Of a stretch of 54,662 bases of DNA, positions 18,584-27,605 are shown one piece after another. The stretch is from an uncultured Clostridia bacterium. GTDB lineage: Bacteria; Bacillota; Clostridia; Oscillospirales; Acutalibacteraceae. Numbering within the stretch: the stretch's first letter is position 1; the number at the start of each line of letters is the position of its first letter. A program made the position numbers and the translations under genes. The stretch is from the NCBI GenBank assembly GCA_944384895.1, contig CALWVB010000020.1, positions 1 through 54,662 on the forward strand, read 5' to 3'. The notes under the pieces were generated by a model. It saw nothing but the letters and a program-made list of their open reading frames with translations, was not told the DNA's origin and did no database searches.

Positions 18584-18669
18584 CATATAACAAGGGGATA
18601 AAAGGAAAATTTTACCTTGTTATATGAAATCGACTCTACTCAGACCTCTTAAAATTTAAATTTAAGAGG
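18584..18669. other. Two consecutive hairpins in a gene-free stretch
   Basis: Within the gene-free stretch 18446-18758, CATATAACAAGG (18584) pairs perfectly with CCTTGTTATATG (18615). Shortly after, CCTCTTAAA pairs with TTTAAGAGG (18645-18669). No T run or ORF explains them. They may be a small RNA, an end of the XRE transcript, or operators. Confidence 0.4.
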
Positions 18670-18758
18670 CGGATTATATTTAGATATAGATATACAAATT
18701 GAATATAAAAAACTAATTATTTAGTAAAGATTTAAAATTTAATAATAAACATAAAATA

Positions 18759-19160
18759 TTAAAGTTCAGAGTGCTTATTATTTTGTTCTTCACTTTCATT
18801 TTTTATCATCTGCATAAACTCATCTCTTTTTTCCTGGCTGATGAGCCTAAAATACATAATAAGGTTCTTTTCCTGAGGATTAAGATTCATAAAATCTGTA
18901 TCACATGGAATATAAAATGCTCTTGTATGATATTCAGCATCAGGTGAAGCAACTCTTGCCCTACTATTATCGCCTACAAGCAAATAGTCAAGGGTTACAG
19001 AATATATTTTTGCGATTTTTACTATTGCGTTTAGATCTGGATGAGTTTTACCTGTTTCATAATAGGTATAAGTAGAACGCTCTATATTTAATGCGTCCGC
19101 AACCTGTTTTTGAGTAAACCCATGTAAATTCCTAAGATAACGCAGCCTTTCTTTTAACAT
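18759..19160 (-). CDS. XRE-family transcriptional regulator
   Basis: 133 residues from the ATG that starts MLKERLRYLRNLHGFTQ; the ORF extends to 19235, but the helix-turn-helix family begins at this Met. The N-terminal HTH (residues about 4-60, GFTQKQVADALNIERSTYTYYETGKTHPDL) is complete. The C-terminal half (IPCDTDFMNLNPQEKNLIMYFRLISQEKRDEFM) resembles the dimer or effector part of short Firmicute regulators. A flanking inverted repeat upstream suggests autoregulation. Targets unknown. Confidence 0.85.
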   Translation of the reverse strand: MLKERLRYLRNLHGFTQKQVADALNIERSTYTYYETGKTHPDLNAIVKIAKIYSVTLDYLLVGDNSRARVASPDAEYHTRAFYIPCDTDFMNLNPQEKNLIMYFRLISQEKRDEFMQMIKNESEEQNNKHSEL

Positions 19161-19245
19161 AATTTTTTTCCAGTCCTTCCAAAAACTGCTAATTTTTATT
19201 TTCTGAATATAAATCCAATGTGATAATATTATCAAATACTTTATA

Positions 19246-19310
19246 ACTATATTCTATTTTTTTGAATTTGTCATCACATGTGTTAGTATTTTACTTAGAT
19301 GTGACAAATT
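19246..19310 (-). promoter_or_regulatory. Promoter and operator of the XRE regulator gene
   Basis: On the minus strand, ATGACA (19269-19274), 17 bases, TATAGT (19246-19251). The -35 lies inside one arm of an inverted repeat: AATTTGTCATCACAT at 19265-19279 and ATGTGACAAATT at 19299-19310. This is the layout expected for autorepression by the neighbouring XRE protein (inference). Confidence 0.6.
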
Positions 19311-19603
19311 TCTTCAATAAAAAGATAATTGATCACAAAAATTATTTGAAAATTATAAATATTATATGAAAAAAATAGATGAATATAATTAATATTCTAA
19401 ATGACATTATTTACTAAGACACAATATTTTAACATAATGCTCGTGCGAAAAATGTAGTAATTATGTGTATTAAGGGATGAATGTAAAAATTTTACAGCAT
19501 AACATACAAACGATCAAAAAATTATATAGTATTATTGATTAAAATTAAAACATATGTTTTTGATAGCATTTGATAACTATTATAAAAAATAGAATAATAA
19601 AGA

Positions 19604-19632
19604 TTGACAAAAATTGCAAGTGGTGTTATAAT
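19604..19632 (+). promoter_or_regulatory. Consensus sigma-A promoter of infC-rpmI-rplT
   Basis: TTGACA, 17-base spacer, TATAAT: a perfect match at both hexamers. Upstream, the stretch 19311-19603 shows no gene. Confidence 0.9.
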
Positions 19633-19645
19633 AGCCAAAAATAAA

Positions 19646-19793
19646 GCGGGATTATTTTGTCCTCACCTCAGGGCTTATTTATTGCTTGGAGTGTTAATAA
19701 TGTAATTTTCATTATATAGTGATATTAAAATAGCACTATATTGTTAATTGATTATTATGCGGGACAGAATATTTTCTGAATCCGCATTTTTTT
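19646..19793 (+). promoter_or_regulatory. L20-type leader attenuator of infC-rpmI-rplT
   Basis: The leader ends in an intrinsic terminator (GCGGGACAGAA with TTCTGAATCCGC, 19759-19785, then TTTTTTT) upstream of infC. An early segment, TATTTTGTCC (19653-19662), can instead pair with GGACAGAATA of the terminator, giving an antiterminator. This is the known L20 (rplT) autoregulation by premature termination in Firmicutes; the assignment rests on position plus visible alternative pairings. Confidence 0.75.
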
Positions 19794-19839
19794 ATTTTCT
19801 ATATTTTTTAAGTTATTGTGTATTTGGAGGTGTTTTCCC

Positions 19840-20358
19840 ATTAGCAGCAAGGAACTTCAGATTAACGAGGAAATCAAAGATAGGGAAGTCCGTGTAATAG
19901 GTCCGGATGGAGCCCAGCTTGGTATTATGTCCTCACATGACGCGGTTGAGATAGCAATTGAAAAAAATCTTGATCTTGTAAAAATAGCGCCGGCGGCTAC
20001 ACCGCCTGTGTGTCGTATCATGGATTACGGGAAATATCGTTTTGAACAAGCAAAACGAGAAAAAGAAGCGAAGAAAAATCAACGTATAGTTGAAATAAAG
20101 GAAATACGTTTATCTCTTGGCATTGATACGCATGATTTTGAAACAAAAGCAAATCATGCGCAGAGATTCCTAAAAGAAGGGAATAAAGTAAAAGTTTCCA
20201 TTCGTTTCCGCGGCCGTGAAATGGGCCATCCCGAAATCGGTCTGGAGATAATGAATAAATTTGCCGAGGCGTGCTCCGAAACTGGTTCGGTTGAAAAACC
20301 GCCTAAATTGGAGGGACGCAATATGCTTATGTTCCTTGCGTCCAAATCTACAAAATAA
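19840..20358 (+). CDS. infC: Translation initiation factor IF-3 (AUU start)
   Basis: Binds the 30S subunit and checks start codon and initiator tRNA pairing. GGAGG at 19826-19830 is followed after nine bases by ATT, in frame with ISSKELQINEEIKDREV; no ATG/GTG/TTG fits the site, so the rare AUU start typical of infC is chosen. IF-3 normally disfavours AUU, giving autoregulation. 172 residues with both IF-3 domains (VRVIGPDGAQLG ... KEIRLSLGIDTHDFETKANHA). First gene of infC-rpmI-rplT. Confidence 0.96.
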   Translation: MSSKELQINEEIKDREVRVIGPDGAQLGIMSSHDAVEIAIEKNLDLVKIAPAATPPVCRIMDYGKYRFEQAKREKEAKKNQRIVEIKEIRLSLGIDTHDFETKANHAQRFLKEGNKVKVSIRFRGREMGHPEIGLEIMNKFAEACSETGSVEKPPKLEGRNMLMFLASKSTK

Positions 20359-20407
20359 ATTTTTTAATTTTATTTAGCTATATTTTGTTTTAGGAGGAAC
20401 TTTTATT

Positions 20408-20605
20408 ATGCCCAAAATTAAAACACATAGCGGCGCTAAAAAACGTTTTAAATTATCTAAAAACGGTAAGGTAATCCGCGGTCATGCTTTTAAATCCCAT
20501 ATTCTTAATAAAAAATCAACTAAACGTAAAAGAAATCTTAGAAAAACCGTTGTTGCCGACGTTACTAATACAGCAAATATCAAACGTTTAATCCCTTATA
20601 AATAA
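20408..20605 (+). CDS. rpmI: 50S ribosomal protein L35
   Basis: 65-residue basic protein opening MPKIKTHSGAKKRFKLSKNGK, with the usual HILNKKSTKRKRNLRK core. Full family length. GGAGGAA precedes the ATG; it sits 49 bases after infC. Confidence 0.97.
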   Translation: MPKIKTHSGAKKRFKLSKNGKVIRGHAFKSHILNKKSTKRKRNLRKTVVADVTNTANIKRLIPYK

Positions 20606-20735
20606 TAGGTAAAATAAACTATAAAAAATAGGTTTATATTTTATCCGGATTTATTTGATATTCAATAGTAATCATGGCGTAACATTAAAAATATTGAAGT
20701 TTAACACATAGTTTTAGTTTAACGGAGGTAACAAT

Positions 20736-21092
20736 ATGGCTCGTGTTAAGGGTGCTTTAATGACCCGTAAAAGAAGAAATAAAGTATTAAAATTTGCAAA
20801 AGGTTATTGGGGTTCAAAATCTAAACATTTCAAAATGGCTAAACAAGCTGTTATGAAATCCGGTCAGTATGCATATATCGGCCGCAAACAGAAAAAACGT
20901 GATTTCCGCCGTTTATGGATCACTCGTATTTCTGCTGGTTGCCGTGCTAATGGTATAAATTATTCTACATTTATGAATGGATTAAAGAAAGCTAACATAA
21001 ATCTTAATCGTAAAATGCTTTCTGAGTTGGCTATTGCTGACCCAGCAGGTTTTACAGCTATTGTTGAAAAAGCAAAAGCTGCTTTAAAATAA
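20736..21092 (+). CDS. rplT: 50S ribosomal protein L20
   Basis: 118 residues, complete. [32 protein letters not shown] is the RNA-binding N-terminus; the C-terminal half ([24 protein letters not shown]) is the part that recognises 23S rRNA and, in Firmicutes, its own leader. GGAGG precedes the ATG. Last gene of the operon, followed by a terminator. Confidence 0.97.
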   Translation: MARVKGALMTRKRRNKVLKFAKGYWGSKSKHFKMAKQAVMKSGQYAYIGRKQKKRDFRRLWITRISAGCRANGINYSTFMNGLKKANINLNRKMLSELAIADPAGFTAIVEKAKAALK

Positions 21093-21110
21093 TATGGATT
21101 GCATTTATAA

Positions 21111-21145
21111 TGACGCTCAGGATTATAAACTTGGGCGTCATTTTT
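21111..21145 (+). terminator. Terminator after rplT
   Basis: TGACGCTC and GGGCGTCA form the stem, followed by TTTTTATT. Confidence 0.85.
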
Positions 21146-21497
21146 ATTAATCAGCTTGAACAAAATATATACGTTGCAGTTTAGTTTGATATATTAGAAA
21201 ATTTCAGCTTGTATTAATTAAATTCATAAATTATATAGCAAAAATAATTTTAATAAAAGCCGGATGATTACATAGAATAAAATCCGCTGAAAAACAACAG
21301 AGAGACAGGCGAAGTAGTCATAACGGCAATTTATAAAATAAAAATTTAAGTTTTCATATAATATCAGAATTGAGAAAAGTTATATAATCCACCGGTTCAA
21401 GCGCTTTGCATGCATTATGATGCTTATAGGCTTTTATAGGGCTGTGAATTTGCTTGAAGGTTTCCACTCTTAGAGATTTTTTATGAGGATATTTAAT
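21146..21497. other. Gene-free stretch, nothing recognised
   Basis: About 350 bases between rplT and the RNA methyltransferase gene. No ORF, clear promoter or stable long hairpin was seen. The last 60 bases are less AT-rich than the rest. Confidence 0.5.
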
Positions 21498-22298
21498 ATG
21501 ATTTTACAATATGAAAATATAACGTCAAAATCTAATAATACAATAAAAGATGCGGCAAAATTAGTTAACAGCGCAAAATACCGCAAACAAACCGGAAAAT
21601 TTATTATAGAAGGATTAAGGTTATGTGAAGATGCTTATTTAAGCGGCATAAAAATTGATAAAGTCTTCGTTACGAACAATTTACTGCAAAAACATACTTT
21701 AATTATAAAACAATTGGAAGAAAAATCCAATAGCTTATACATGATTAATACAGAAATTGCATCAAAATTATGTGATACTGAACATCCGCAAGGTATATTT
21801 TGTGTATGCGATATGCTTGACAAATATAAAGCGTTGGTTAAAATAGAGAATACGGGCAAATTTTTGATTTTGGAAAATATTTCCGATCCATCAAATATAG
21901 GAGCTATTGCACGTACAGCAGAAGCTTTAGGTATTAATGGCATATTAATATCAGAAGGGTGTTGCGATATATATAATCCAAAGGCGCTCAGAGCGTCTAT
22001 GGGCTCATTATTTCGGATACCTGTAAAGATATGCCCGGATATTATTAAAGAAGTTATAGAATTAAATAAACAAGGTATGATGACATTGGCTGCAGTACCG
22101 TCGGATAAAGCTGAGTTAATAACAAATCTTGATTTAAAACGCGGATGCGTTGTCGCGATAGGCAATGAAGGCAACGGACTGACTGAAAAAATGAAACAGG
22201 CATGTCAAAAATATGTTACAATACCTATGCGCGGCAGGGCCGAATCATTAAATGCTGCTATGGCGGCTGGTATAATAATGTGGGAAATGATGAGATAA
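21498..22298 (+). CDS. SpoU/TrmH-family RNA 2'-O-methyltransferase
   Basis: 266 residues from MILQYENITSK, chosen because GAGG lies at proper spacing before it; an ATG five codons earlier has no such site. The N-terminal substrate-binding region (KYRKQTGKFIIEGLRLCEDA) is followed by the SpoU knot domain with motifs 1 (LENISDPSNIGAIARTAEA), 2 (VAIGNEGNGL) and 3 (IPMRGRAESLNAAMAAGI), which form the deep trefoil-knot S-adenosylmethionine site. The likely target is rRNA (RlmB/TsnR-like), but the exact nucleotide is not assignable. Confidence 0.9.
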   Translation: MILQYENITSKSNNTIKDAAKLVNSAKYRKQTGKFIIEGLRLCEDAYLSGIKIDKVFVTNNLLQKHTLIIKQLEEKSNSLYMINTEIASKLCDTEHPQGIFCVCDMLDKYKALVKIENTGKFLILENISDPSNIGAIARTAEALGINGILISEGCCDIYNPKALRASMGSLFRIPVKICPDIIKEVIELNKQGMMTLAAVPSDKAELITNLDLKRGCVVAIGNEGNGLTEKMKQACQKYVTIPMRGRAESLNAAMAAGIIMWEMMR

Positions 22299-22384
22299 AC
22301 AAAAAAACAGTCTTATATTTAAATATAGTAATGGTATGAATTTTAGCATTTGCGGCTATAAAAGTTTAAAGGAGATGTAGTAAT

Positions 22385-23617
22385 ATGATAGATCCGAATT
22401 TATGTTGTTGGATATGGCTGCAAACTGCATTATACCAGGGCAGTGAGAAAATACCGCTTATACATGAGAGATATAAAAGCGCGGAACAATTTTATAATTT
22501 AGGTTTTGACGGATGGAGAAAAAGCGGAATATTTTCGCCAAAGGAATTAAGCAGGTTAAGGGATATTTCTCCTAAAGCAGCTTATGAAATTATTGATGTA
22601 TCAAGTCGTTTAGGTTATGATATATTAACTCCGGATATGGAAGAATATCCAAAACGATTATTAAATATACCAGATTATCCCGCTGCATTATATGTGTGGG
22701 GAAGGCTTGAGAATATAGATGATATGGTGGCAATTGCAGTAGTTGGAACAAGGACATCTACACCATATGGTGAAAAGATAGCGGCAACTTTATGTTATTC
22801 TTTAGCAAAAGCAGGAGTAATAATAGTAAGCGGCGGGGCTAATGGTATTGATTCATGTGCGACTAACGGCGCTTTATATGCGAATGGGAAATCAATAATA
22901 GTATTAGGCTGCGGTATTAATACAAATTATTTATCGCATAATGCTGATATGAGAAAAGCATGTGCAGAAAACGGCGCGGTTATATCGGAATATCCGCCGG
23001 GAACACCTGCATATGGCAGAAACTTTCCTGTTAGAAATAGGATTATGTCAGGTATTAGCCTTGGTACTGTAGTAATTGAAGCTCCAATGAAAAGCGGAGC
23101 GCTTATTACAGCAAAGGCTGCTGCAAATCAAGGCAGAGATGTATTTGCTGTACCAGGAAGCGTATTAAGTGAATATTCTAAGGGATGCAACCGGCTGATT
23201 AATGATGGAGCTAAAGCAGTTAACAGCCCAATTGATATTTTAGAGGAATATATTGGCCAATATCCTCACAGAATTACTATTGATTATGATAATGTTAAAA
23301 AAAGTATAATTCCACAGGATGAGAATATAGATAATGATAAAAGATTGAAAAATTATTTTATTAATAAACCAGTGCATATGGCAAAGGCAGCACAGCCTGA
23401 ACCTGAGATAAAAACTAAAACAATGAAGGATGATATTGATCAACACTTATCTGAGGATGAAAAAATAATATATTCTTTATTAAATAAAAAACCTGTGCAT
23501 ATTGATTATTTATCAGAAAAATCCGGCCTTGCCCCGTCCAGGGTATCGGCCGCTATAACCGGGCTTGAAATAAAAAGTATGATAAAACAGCATCCAGGCA
23601 GGCATTTTAGTTTATAA
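22385..23617 (+). CDS. dprA: DNA processing protein DprA
   Basis: Protects incoming single-stranded DNA and loads RecA in natural transformation; widely kept in bacteria not known to be competent. 410 residues: an N-terminal SAM-like helical part, an extended Rossmann fold (about 110-300: VVGTRTSTPYGEKIA, VSGGANGIDSCAT, FPVRNRIMSGIS, GRDVFAVPGS) and a C-terminal winged helix (IDYLSEKSGLAPSRVSAAITGLEIK). The linker of about 60 residues before the winged helix is Lys/Asp rich. It precedes topA-trmFO as in Bacillus, but a cloverleaf element separates it from topA. Confidence 0.95.
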   Translation: MIDPNLCCWIWLQTALYQGSEKIPLIHERYKSAEQFYNLGFDGWRKSGIFSPKELSRLRDISPKAAYEIIDVSSRLGYDILTPDMEEYPKRLLNIPDYPAALYVWGRLENIDDMVAIAVVGTRTSTPYGEKIAATLCYSLAKAGVIIVSGGANGIDSCATNGALYANGKSIIVLGCGINTNYLSHNADMRKACAENGAVISEYPPGTPAYGRNFPVRNRIMSGISLGTVVIEAPMKSGALITAKAAANQGRDVFAVPGSVLSEYSKGCNRLINDGAKAVNSPIDILEEYIGQYPHRITIDYDNVKKSIIPQDENIDNDKRLKNYFINKPVHMAKAAQPEPEIKTKTMKDDIDQHLSEDEKIIYSLLNKKPVHIDYLSEKSGLAPSRVSAAITGLEIKSMIKQHPGRHFSL

Positions 23618-23692
23618 ATTTTGTAATAATACTCTAAAAAAATAAAAAGAAAATAACCGTATTAAAGACAAAGATACCGTTTAAGGAAAGAG

Positions 23693-23867
23693 GGGGGACG
23701 CCTGCGAAGCGCATCTTTTTAGATGCGCTGGGGATGCAAAATAATAGCTGATAAGGTGCAAGGTAAAATACACACCACCAATATCGTCTTATAAATAGTA
23801 CACTAATAGCTGCAATTATTTTGCATAAAACAACCATATTTTATATGGTTGTGCGCAGGCGTCCCCC
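23693..23867. repeat. Cloverleaf inverted-repeat element, copy 4 (orientation A)
   Basis: Fills the centre of the gene-free stretch 23618-24078 between dprA and topA. The outer arms have an extra matched pair relative to the others: GGGGGACGCCTGCG with CGCAGGCGTCCCCC (14 perfect pairs). Hairpin A is AGCGCATCT-TTTT-AGATGCGCT, the inner stem ATGCAAAATAAT/ATTATTTTGCAT, hairpin B CAACCATAT-TTT-ATATGGTTG. The left flank TACCGTTTAAGG resembles flanks of copies 2, 3 and 6. From 23868 to topA is very AT-rich sequence, presumably including the topA promoter. Confidence 0.9.
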
Positions 23868-24078
23868 TGTTAGCTTCCTGTAATCGGCAGTTTTACTATA
23901 GACATAAAAGCAAAATTATTTAGCTTATTATGTATATTAGTGGTAAATATTAATTTTTAGGATGTATAATTTTATTAATATAGTTTTATAAATACAATAT
24001 TTTAAATTACATATTAATATATATTTTTAATATATTTTAATTTATATAAAATTTTTTATAAGTACATGGAGGTATTCT

Positions 24079-26160
24079 GTGTCAAATTTAGTAATAGTGG
24101 AATCACCATCAAAAGCAAAAACAATTAAAAAATATTTAGGTTCAAAATATGACGTTGTTGCATCAATGGGCCATGTAAGGGATTTGCCTAAAAGTAAAAT
24201 GGGCGTTGATATTGAAAATGGATTTAAACCTCAATATACAGAAATAAAAGATAAAGATGAAATTATAGAAAATTTAAAAAAAGAAGCGGAAAAAAGCGAT
24301 TATGTTTATTTAGCAACCGACCCGGACCGTGAAGGTGAAGCTATATCATGGCATTTAGCATATTTATTAGGATTAGACCCAAATCAGGCTAATAGGGTTA
24401 CATTTAATGAAATTACCCGTACAGGTATACAAAACGGTATGGAACATCCAAGAAAAATAGATATAGATTTAGTGGATGCTCAGCAGGCAAGGCGTATACT
24501 TGACCGTATTGTAGGCTATAAAATAAGCCCGTTTTTATGGCGTAAAGTACGAAGGGGATTATCAGCAGGAAGAGTACAGTCTGTTGCAGTACGTATGGTG
24601 GTTGACAGGGAAAATGAGATAAAAGCCTTTAAACCTCAGGAATATTGGACAATAGACGCTAAATTGCAGGCAAAGGGCAGAACAAGGCCGTTTGACGCAT
24701 CGCTTTATGGTGATGAAAAAGGCAAAATAAAAATAAAGAATAAAGAACAGGCAGACGGTATCTTAGCTGAACTTAAAGATGAAGATTTTATAGTTAATAA
24801 GATAAAAAAAGGCGTGCGCCGCCGTTCTCCAGCGCCTCCATTTATCACGTCAACATTACAGCAGGAGGCTTCCCGCAAATTAAATTTCCAATCCCAAAGA
24901 ACTATGCGCGCAGCTCAGAACCTATATGAAGGCGTTGAAGTGGGCGATATGGGCGCAGTCGGTCTTATAACATATATGAGAACCGATTCTTTAAGAATAT
25001 CAGATGAAGCTAGAGAAGCCGGTAATAAGCTTATAGTCGACCGTTATGGAAAAGATTATTTGCCGGATAAGCCCAGAGTATATAAATCAAGATCTGGCGC
25101 TCAGGATGCTCATGAAGCAATCCGTCCGACTATGCCTAATCTTACTCCGGAAGAAGTTAAAAGCTCGCTTACTTCCGACCAATACAGGGTCTATAAGCTT
25201 ATATGGGAACGTTTTATCGCAAGTTTAATGGCAAATGCAGTTTATGATACCATACAAGCGGATATAAAGGCTGGAAAATATATTTTCAGAGCGTCCGGGC
25301 ATACGGTAAGATTCGCTGGTTTTACCGTCTTATATGAAGAATCAACCGATGATAATACTGAAGAAGGCAGTAAGAAGCTTCCTAAATTTGAAGAAGGAGA
25401 TAAACTGGGAGTAGTTGAATTAAAGGGTAATCAGCATTTTACTCAGCCGCCTCCAAGATATACAGAAGCTTCTTTAATAAAAGCGTTTGAAGAAACTGGT
25501 ATAGGCAGGCCGAGTACCTATTCTTCTACTATATCTACTATAGTCGCAAGGGATTATATTGAAAGAGAAAGTAAAACATTAAAACCTACTATATTGGGTG
25601 AAGTAACAACAGAGCTTATGAAGGAATGTTTTCCTGATATAGTTGATGTAGAATTTACTGCGAAAATGGAACAAAAGCTTGATAATATAGAAGCGGGGAA
25701 AACTGATTGGGTGGAGACTCTTGATGATTTCTATGGAGATTTCAGCAAGACATTAAACGGAGCTGAAGAAAAAATGGAAGGAAAAAGAGTAAAAATCCCA
25801 GTGGAAGAAACTGATATTGACTGCGAATTATGCGGTAAAAAAATGGTTATAAAAACAGGCCGGTTTGGTAAATTCTTAGCCTGTTCAGGTTATCCGGAAT
25901 GCAAGAATACAAAAAAGATAGTAAAAGAAACAGGAGCTTTCTGTCCAAAATGCGGCGGAAAGGTACTAAGTAAAAAATCTAAAAAAGGAGCCGTGTATTT
26001 CGGCTGTGAACATAATCCAACCTGTGATTTTATGACGTGGGATATCCCAACTGCTGATAAATGTCCAAAATGCGGCAAGAGTTTATTCCGCAAAAAAGGA
26101 CGCGGATATAAGGTTTATTGCAGCAACAATGAATGTGATTATGAAAAGGCCGGAAAGTAA
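24079..26160 (+). CDS. topA: DNA topoisomerase I
   Basis: Type IA topoisomerase relaxing negative supercoils. 693 residues starting at GTG behind GGAGG. The N-terminal Toprim domain (LVIVESPSKAKTIKKYLG, then TDPDREGEAISWHL) is followed by the cleavage domain with the active-site Tyr in GLITYMRTDSLRIS and the conserved IGRPSTYSSTI. Three C-terminal four-cysteine zinc ribbons follow (CELCGKK..C..C, CPKCGGK..C..C, CPKCGKS..C..C). The stop TAA abuts the trmFO ATG, so the two are one operon. Confidence 0.97.
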   Translation: MSNLVIVESPSKAKTIKKYLGSKYDVVASMGHVRDLPKSKMGVDIENGFKPQYTEIKDKDEIIENLKKEAEKSDYVYLATDPDREGEAISWHLAYLLGLDPNQANRVTFNEITRTGIQNGMEHPRKIDIDLVDAQQARRILDRIVGYKISPFLWRKVRRGLSAGRVQSVAVRMVVDRENEIKAFKPQEYWTIDAKLQAKGRTRPFDASLYGDEKGKIKIKNKEQADGILAELKDEDFIVNKIKKGVRRRSPAPPFITSTLQQEASRKLNFQSQRTMRAAQNLYEGVEVGDMGAVGLITYMRTDSLRISDEAREAGNKLIVDRYGKDYLPDKPRVYKSRSGAQDAHEAIRPTMPNLTPEEVKSSLTSDQYRVYKLIWERFIASLMANAVYDTIQADIKAGKYIFRASGHTVRFAGFTVLYEESTDDNTEEGSKKLPKFEEGDKLGVVELKGNQHFTQPPPRYTEASLIKAFEETGIGRPSTYSSTISTIVARDYIERESKTLKPTILGEVTTELMKECFPDIVDVEFTAKMEQKLDNIEAGKTDWVETLDDFYGDFSKTLNGAEEKMEGKRVKIPVEETDIDCELCGKKMVIKTGRFGKFLACSGYPECKNTKKIVKETGAFCPKCGGKVLSKKSKKGAVYFGCEHNPTCDFMTWDIPTADKCPKCGKSLFRKKGRGYKVYCSNNECDYEKAGK

Positions 26161-27474
26161 ATGGAAAATATAAAAAGAGAAGGAAAATTAACAATAATCG
26201 GAGCTGGTCTTGCCGGCTGCGAAGCGGCATGGCACGCCGCAAATCATGGGATAAAAGTAACGTTATGCGAGATGAAACCACAAAAATATACCCCGGCTCA
26301 TAGGTCGGGTAATTTTGCTGAACTTATATGTTCAAACTCGCTAAAAGCAGAACGCATAGAAAGCGCCGGCGGCTTATTAAAAGCTGAAATGAAAATATTA
26401 GGATCAATATGCGTAGACGCGGCATATGAATGCCGTGTACCGGCTGGCGGCGCTTTAGCTGTTGATAGGTATAGTTTTTCAAAAACAATAACTGATAAAA
26501 TAAAAGCACATACTAATATTACGGTACAAACAGGGGAAATTACCGAAATACCGGATGGAATATGCATAATAGCATCAGGGCCTTTAACATCTGAAAAGCT
26601 TTCTGAGAGCATAGCAAAGTTGACAAAAGCCGATTATCTTAATTTTTATGATGCTGCAGCTCCAATTGTTACTTTTGACAGCATTGATATGAATAAAGCC
26701 TTTTTTGGCAGCAGGTATGACAGGGGCGGTGATGATGATTATATCAACTGTCCGATGGATAAAGAACAATATGAAGCGTTTTATAATGAGCTTATTAATG
26801 CCGAGAGGGCTAAACTGCATGACGTAGATCAGGTATATGAAGGCTGTATGCCGGTTGAAATAATGGCTAAAAGAGGGGCGGATACATTGCGGTTCGGCCC
26901 GTTAAAACCAGTAGGTCTAAAAGATCCTAATACAGGACATAGGCCATGGGCGGTAGTACAGCTAAGGCGGGAAAATTCTACAGGCAGTATGTATAATATC
27001 GTAGGATTTCAGACCAACCTAAAATTTGGCGAACAGAAAAGGGTGTTTTCTATGATACCGGCACTAAAAGACGCTGAATTTGTACGGTATGGGGTTATGC
27101 ATCGCAATACTTTTCTTGATTCTCCAAGATTGCTTAATAAAGATTTATCATTAAAAAATGATGACAGGATATATTTTGCCGGGCAGATAACTGGAGTTGA
27201 AGGTTATATGGAATCGGCAGCTTGTGGAATAATAGCAGGAATTAACGCTGTGAGGCGTATAAATGGTAAACCGGCTATTAAATTGCCTGAGACAACTATG
27301 ATAGGTTCGTTATTAAAATATATAACAGATGAAAGCGTTACTGATTTTCAGCCTATGGGAGCTAATTTCGGTATAATGCCGCAGCTAACTGAACGGATAA
27401 AAGATAAAAAACAGCGCTATGGTAAATTAGCGGATAAAGCTCTCAAAGCTTATGAGAATATTAATTTAGATTAA
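26161..27474 (+). CDS. trmFO: Methylenetetrahydrofolate-tRNA-(uracil-54-C5)-methyltransferase TrmFO
   Basis: Flavoprotein that makes ribothymidine at tRNA position 54 using methylenetetrahydrofolate as carbon donor. 437 residues. The N-terminal FAD motif TIIGAGLAGCEAAWHAANHG and later CSNSLKAE, RHRNTF-like MHRNTFLDSPRLL and FAGQITGVEGYMESAACG are characteristic. The ATG follows the topA stop without a gap, and its ribosome site (GGAAAG) lies inside the topA end. Gene order dprA-topA-trmFO is conserved in Firmicutes. Confidence 0.96.
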   Translation: MENIKREGKLTIIGAGLAGCEAAWHAANHGIKVTLCEMKPQKYTPAHRSGNFAELICSNSLKAERIESAGGLLKAEMKILGSICVDAAYECRVPAGGALAVDRYSFSKTITDKIKAHTNITVQTGEITEIPDGICIIASGPLTSEKLSESIAKLTKADYLNFYDAAAPIVTFDSIDMNKAFFGSRYDRGGDDDYINCPMDKEQYEAFYNELINAERAKLHDVDQVYEGCMPVEIMAKRGADTLRFGPLKPVGLKDPNTGHRPWAVVQLRRENSTGSMYNIVGFQTNLKFGEQKRVFSMIPALKDAEFVRYGVMHRNTFLDSPRLLNKDLSLKNDDRIYFAGQITGVEGYMESAACGIIAGINAVRRINGKPAIKLPETTMIGSLLKYITDESVTDFQPMGANFGIMPQLTERIKDKKQRYGKLADKALKAYENINLD

Positions 27475-27605
27475 ATAATTAATAAATGATATTATATACA
27501 TACATAAAAATTTAATAATAAAAGTGTTATTATTAATATAATCATATTTTTTGGATAAAAAACGGGTGGTTTAATTTAAGCTGAAAATTAAGGAGCTGAA
27601 AATAA

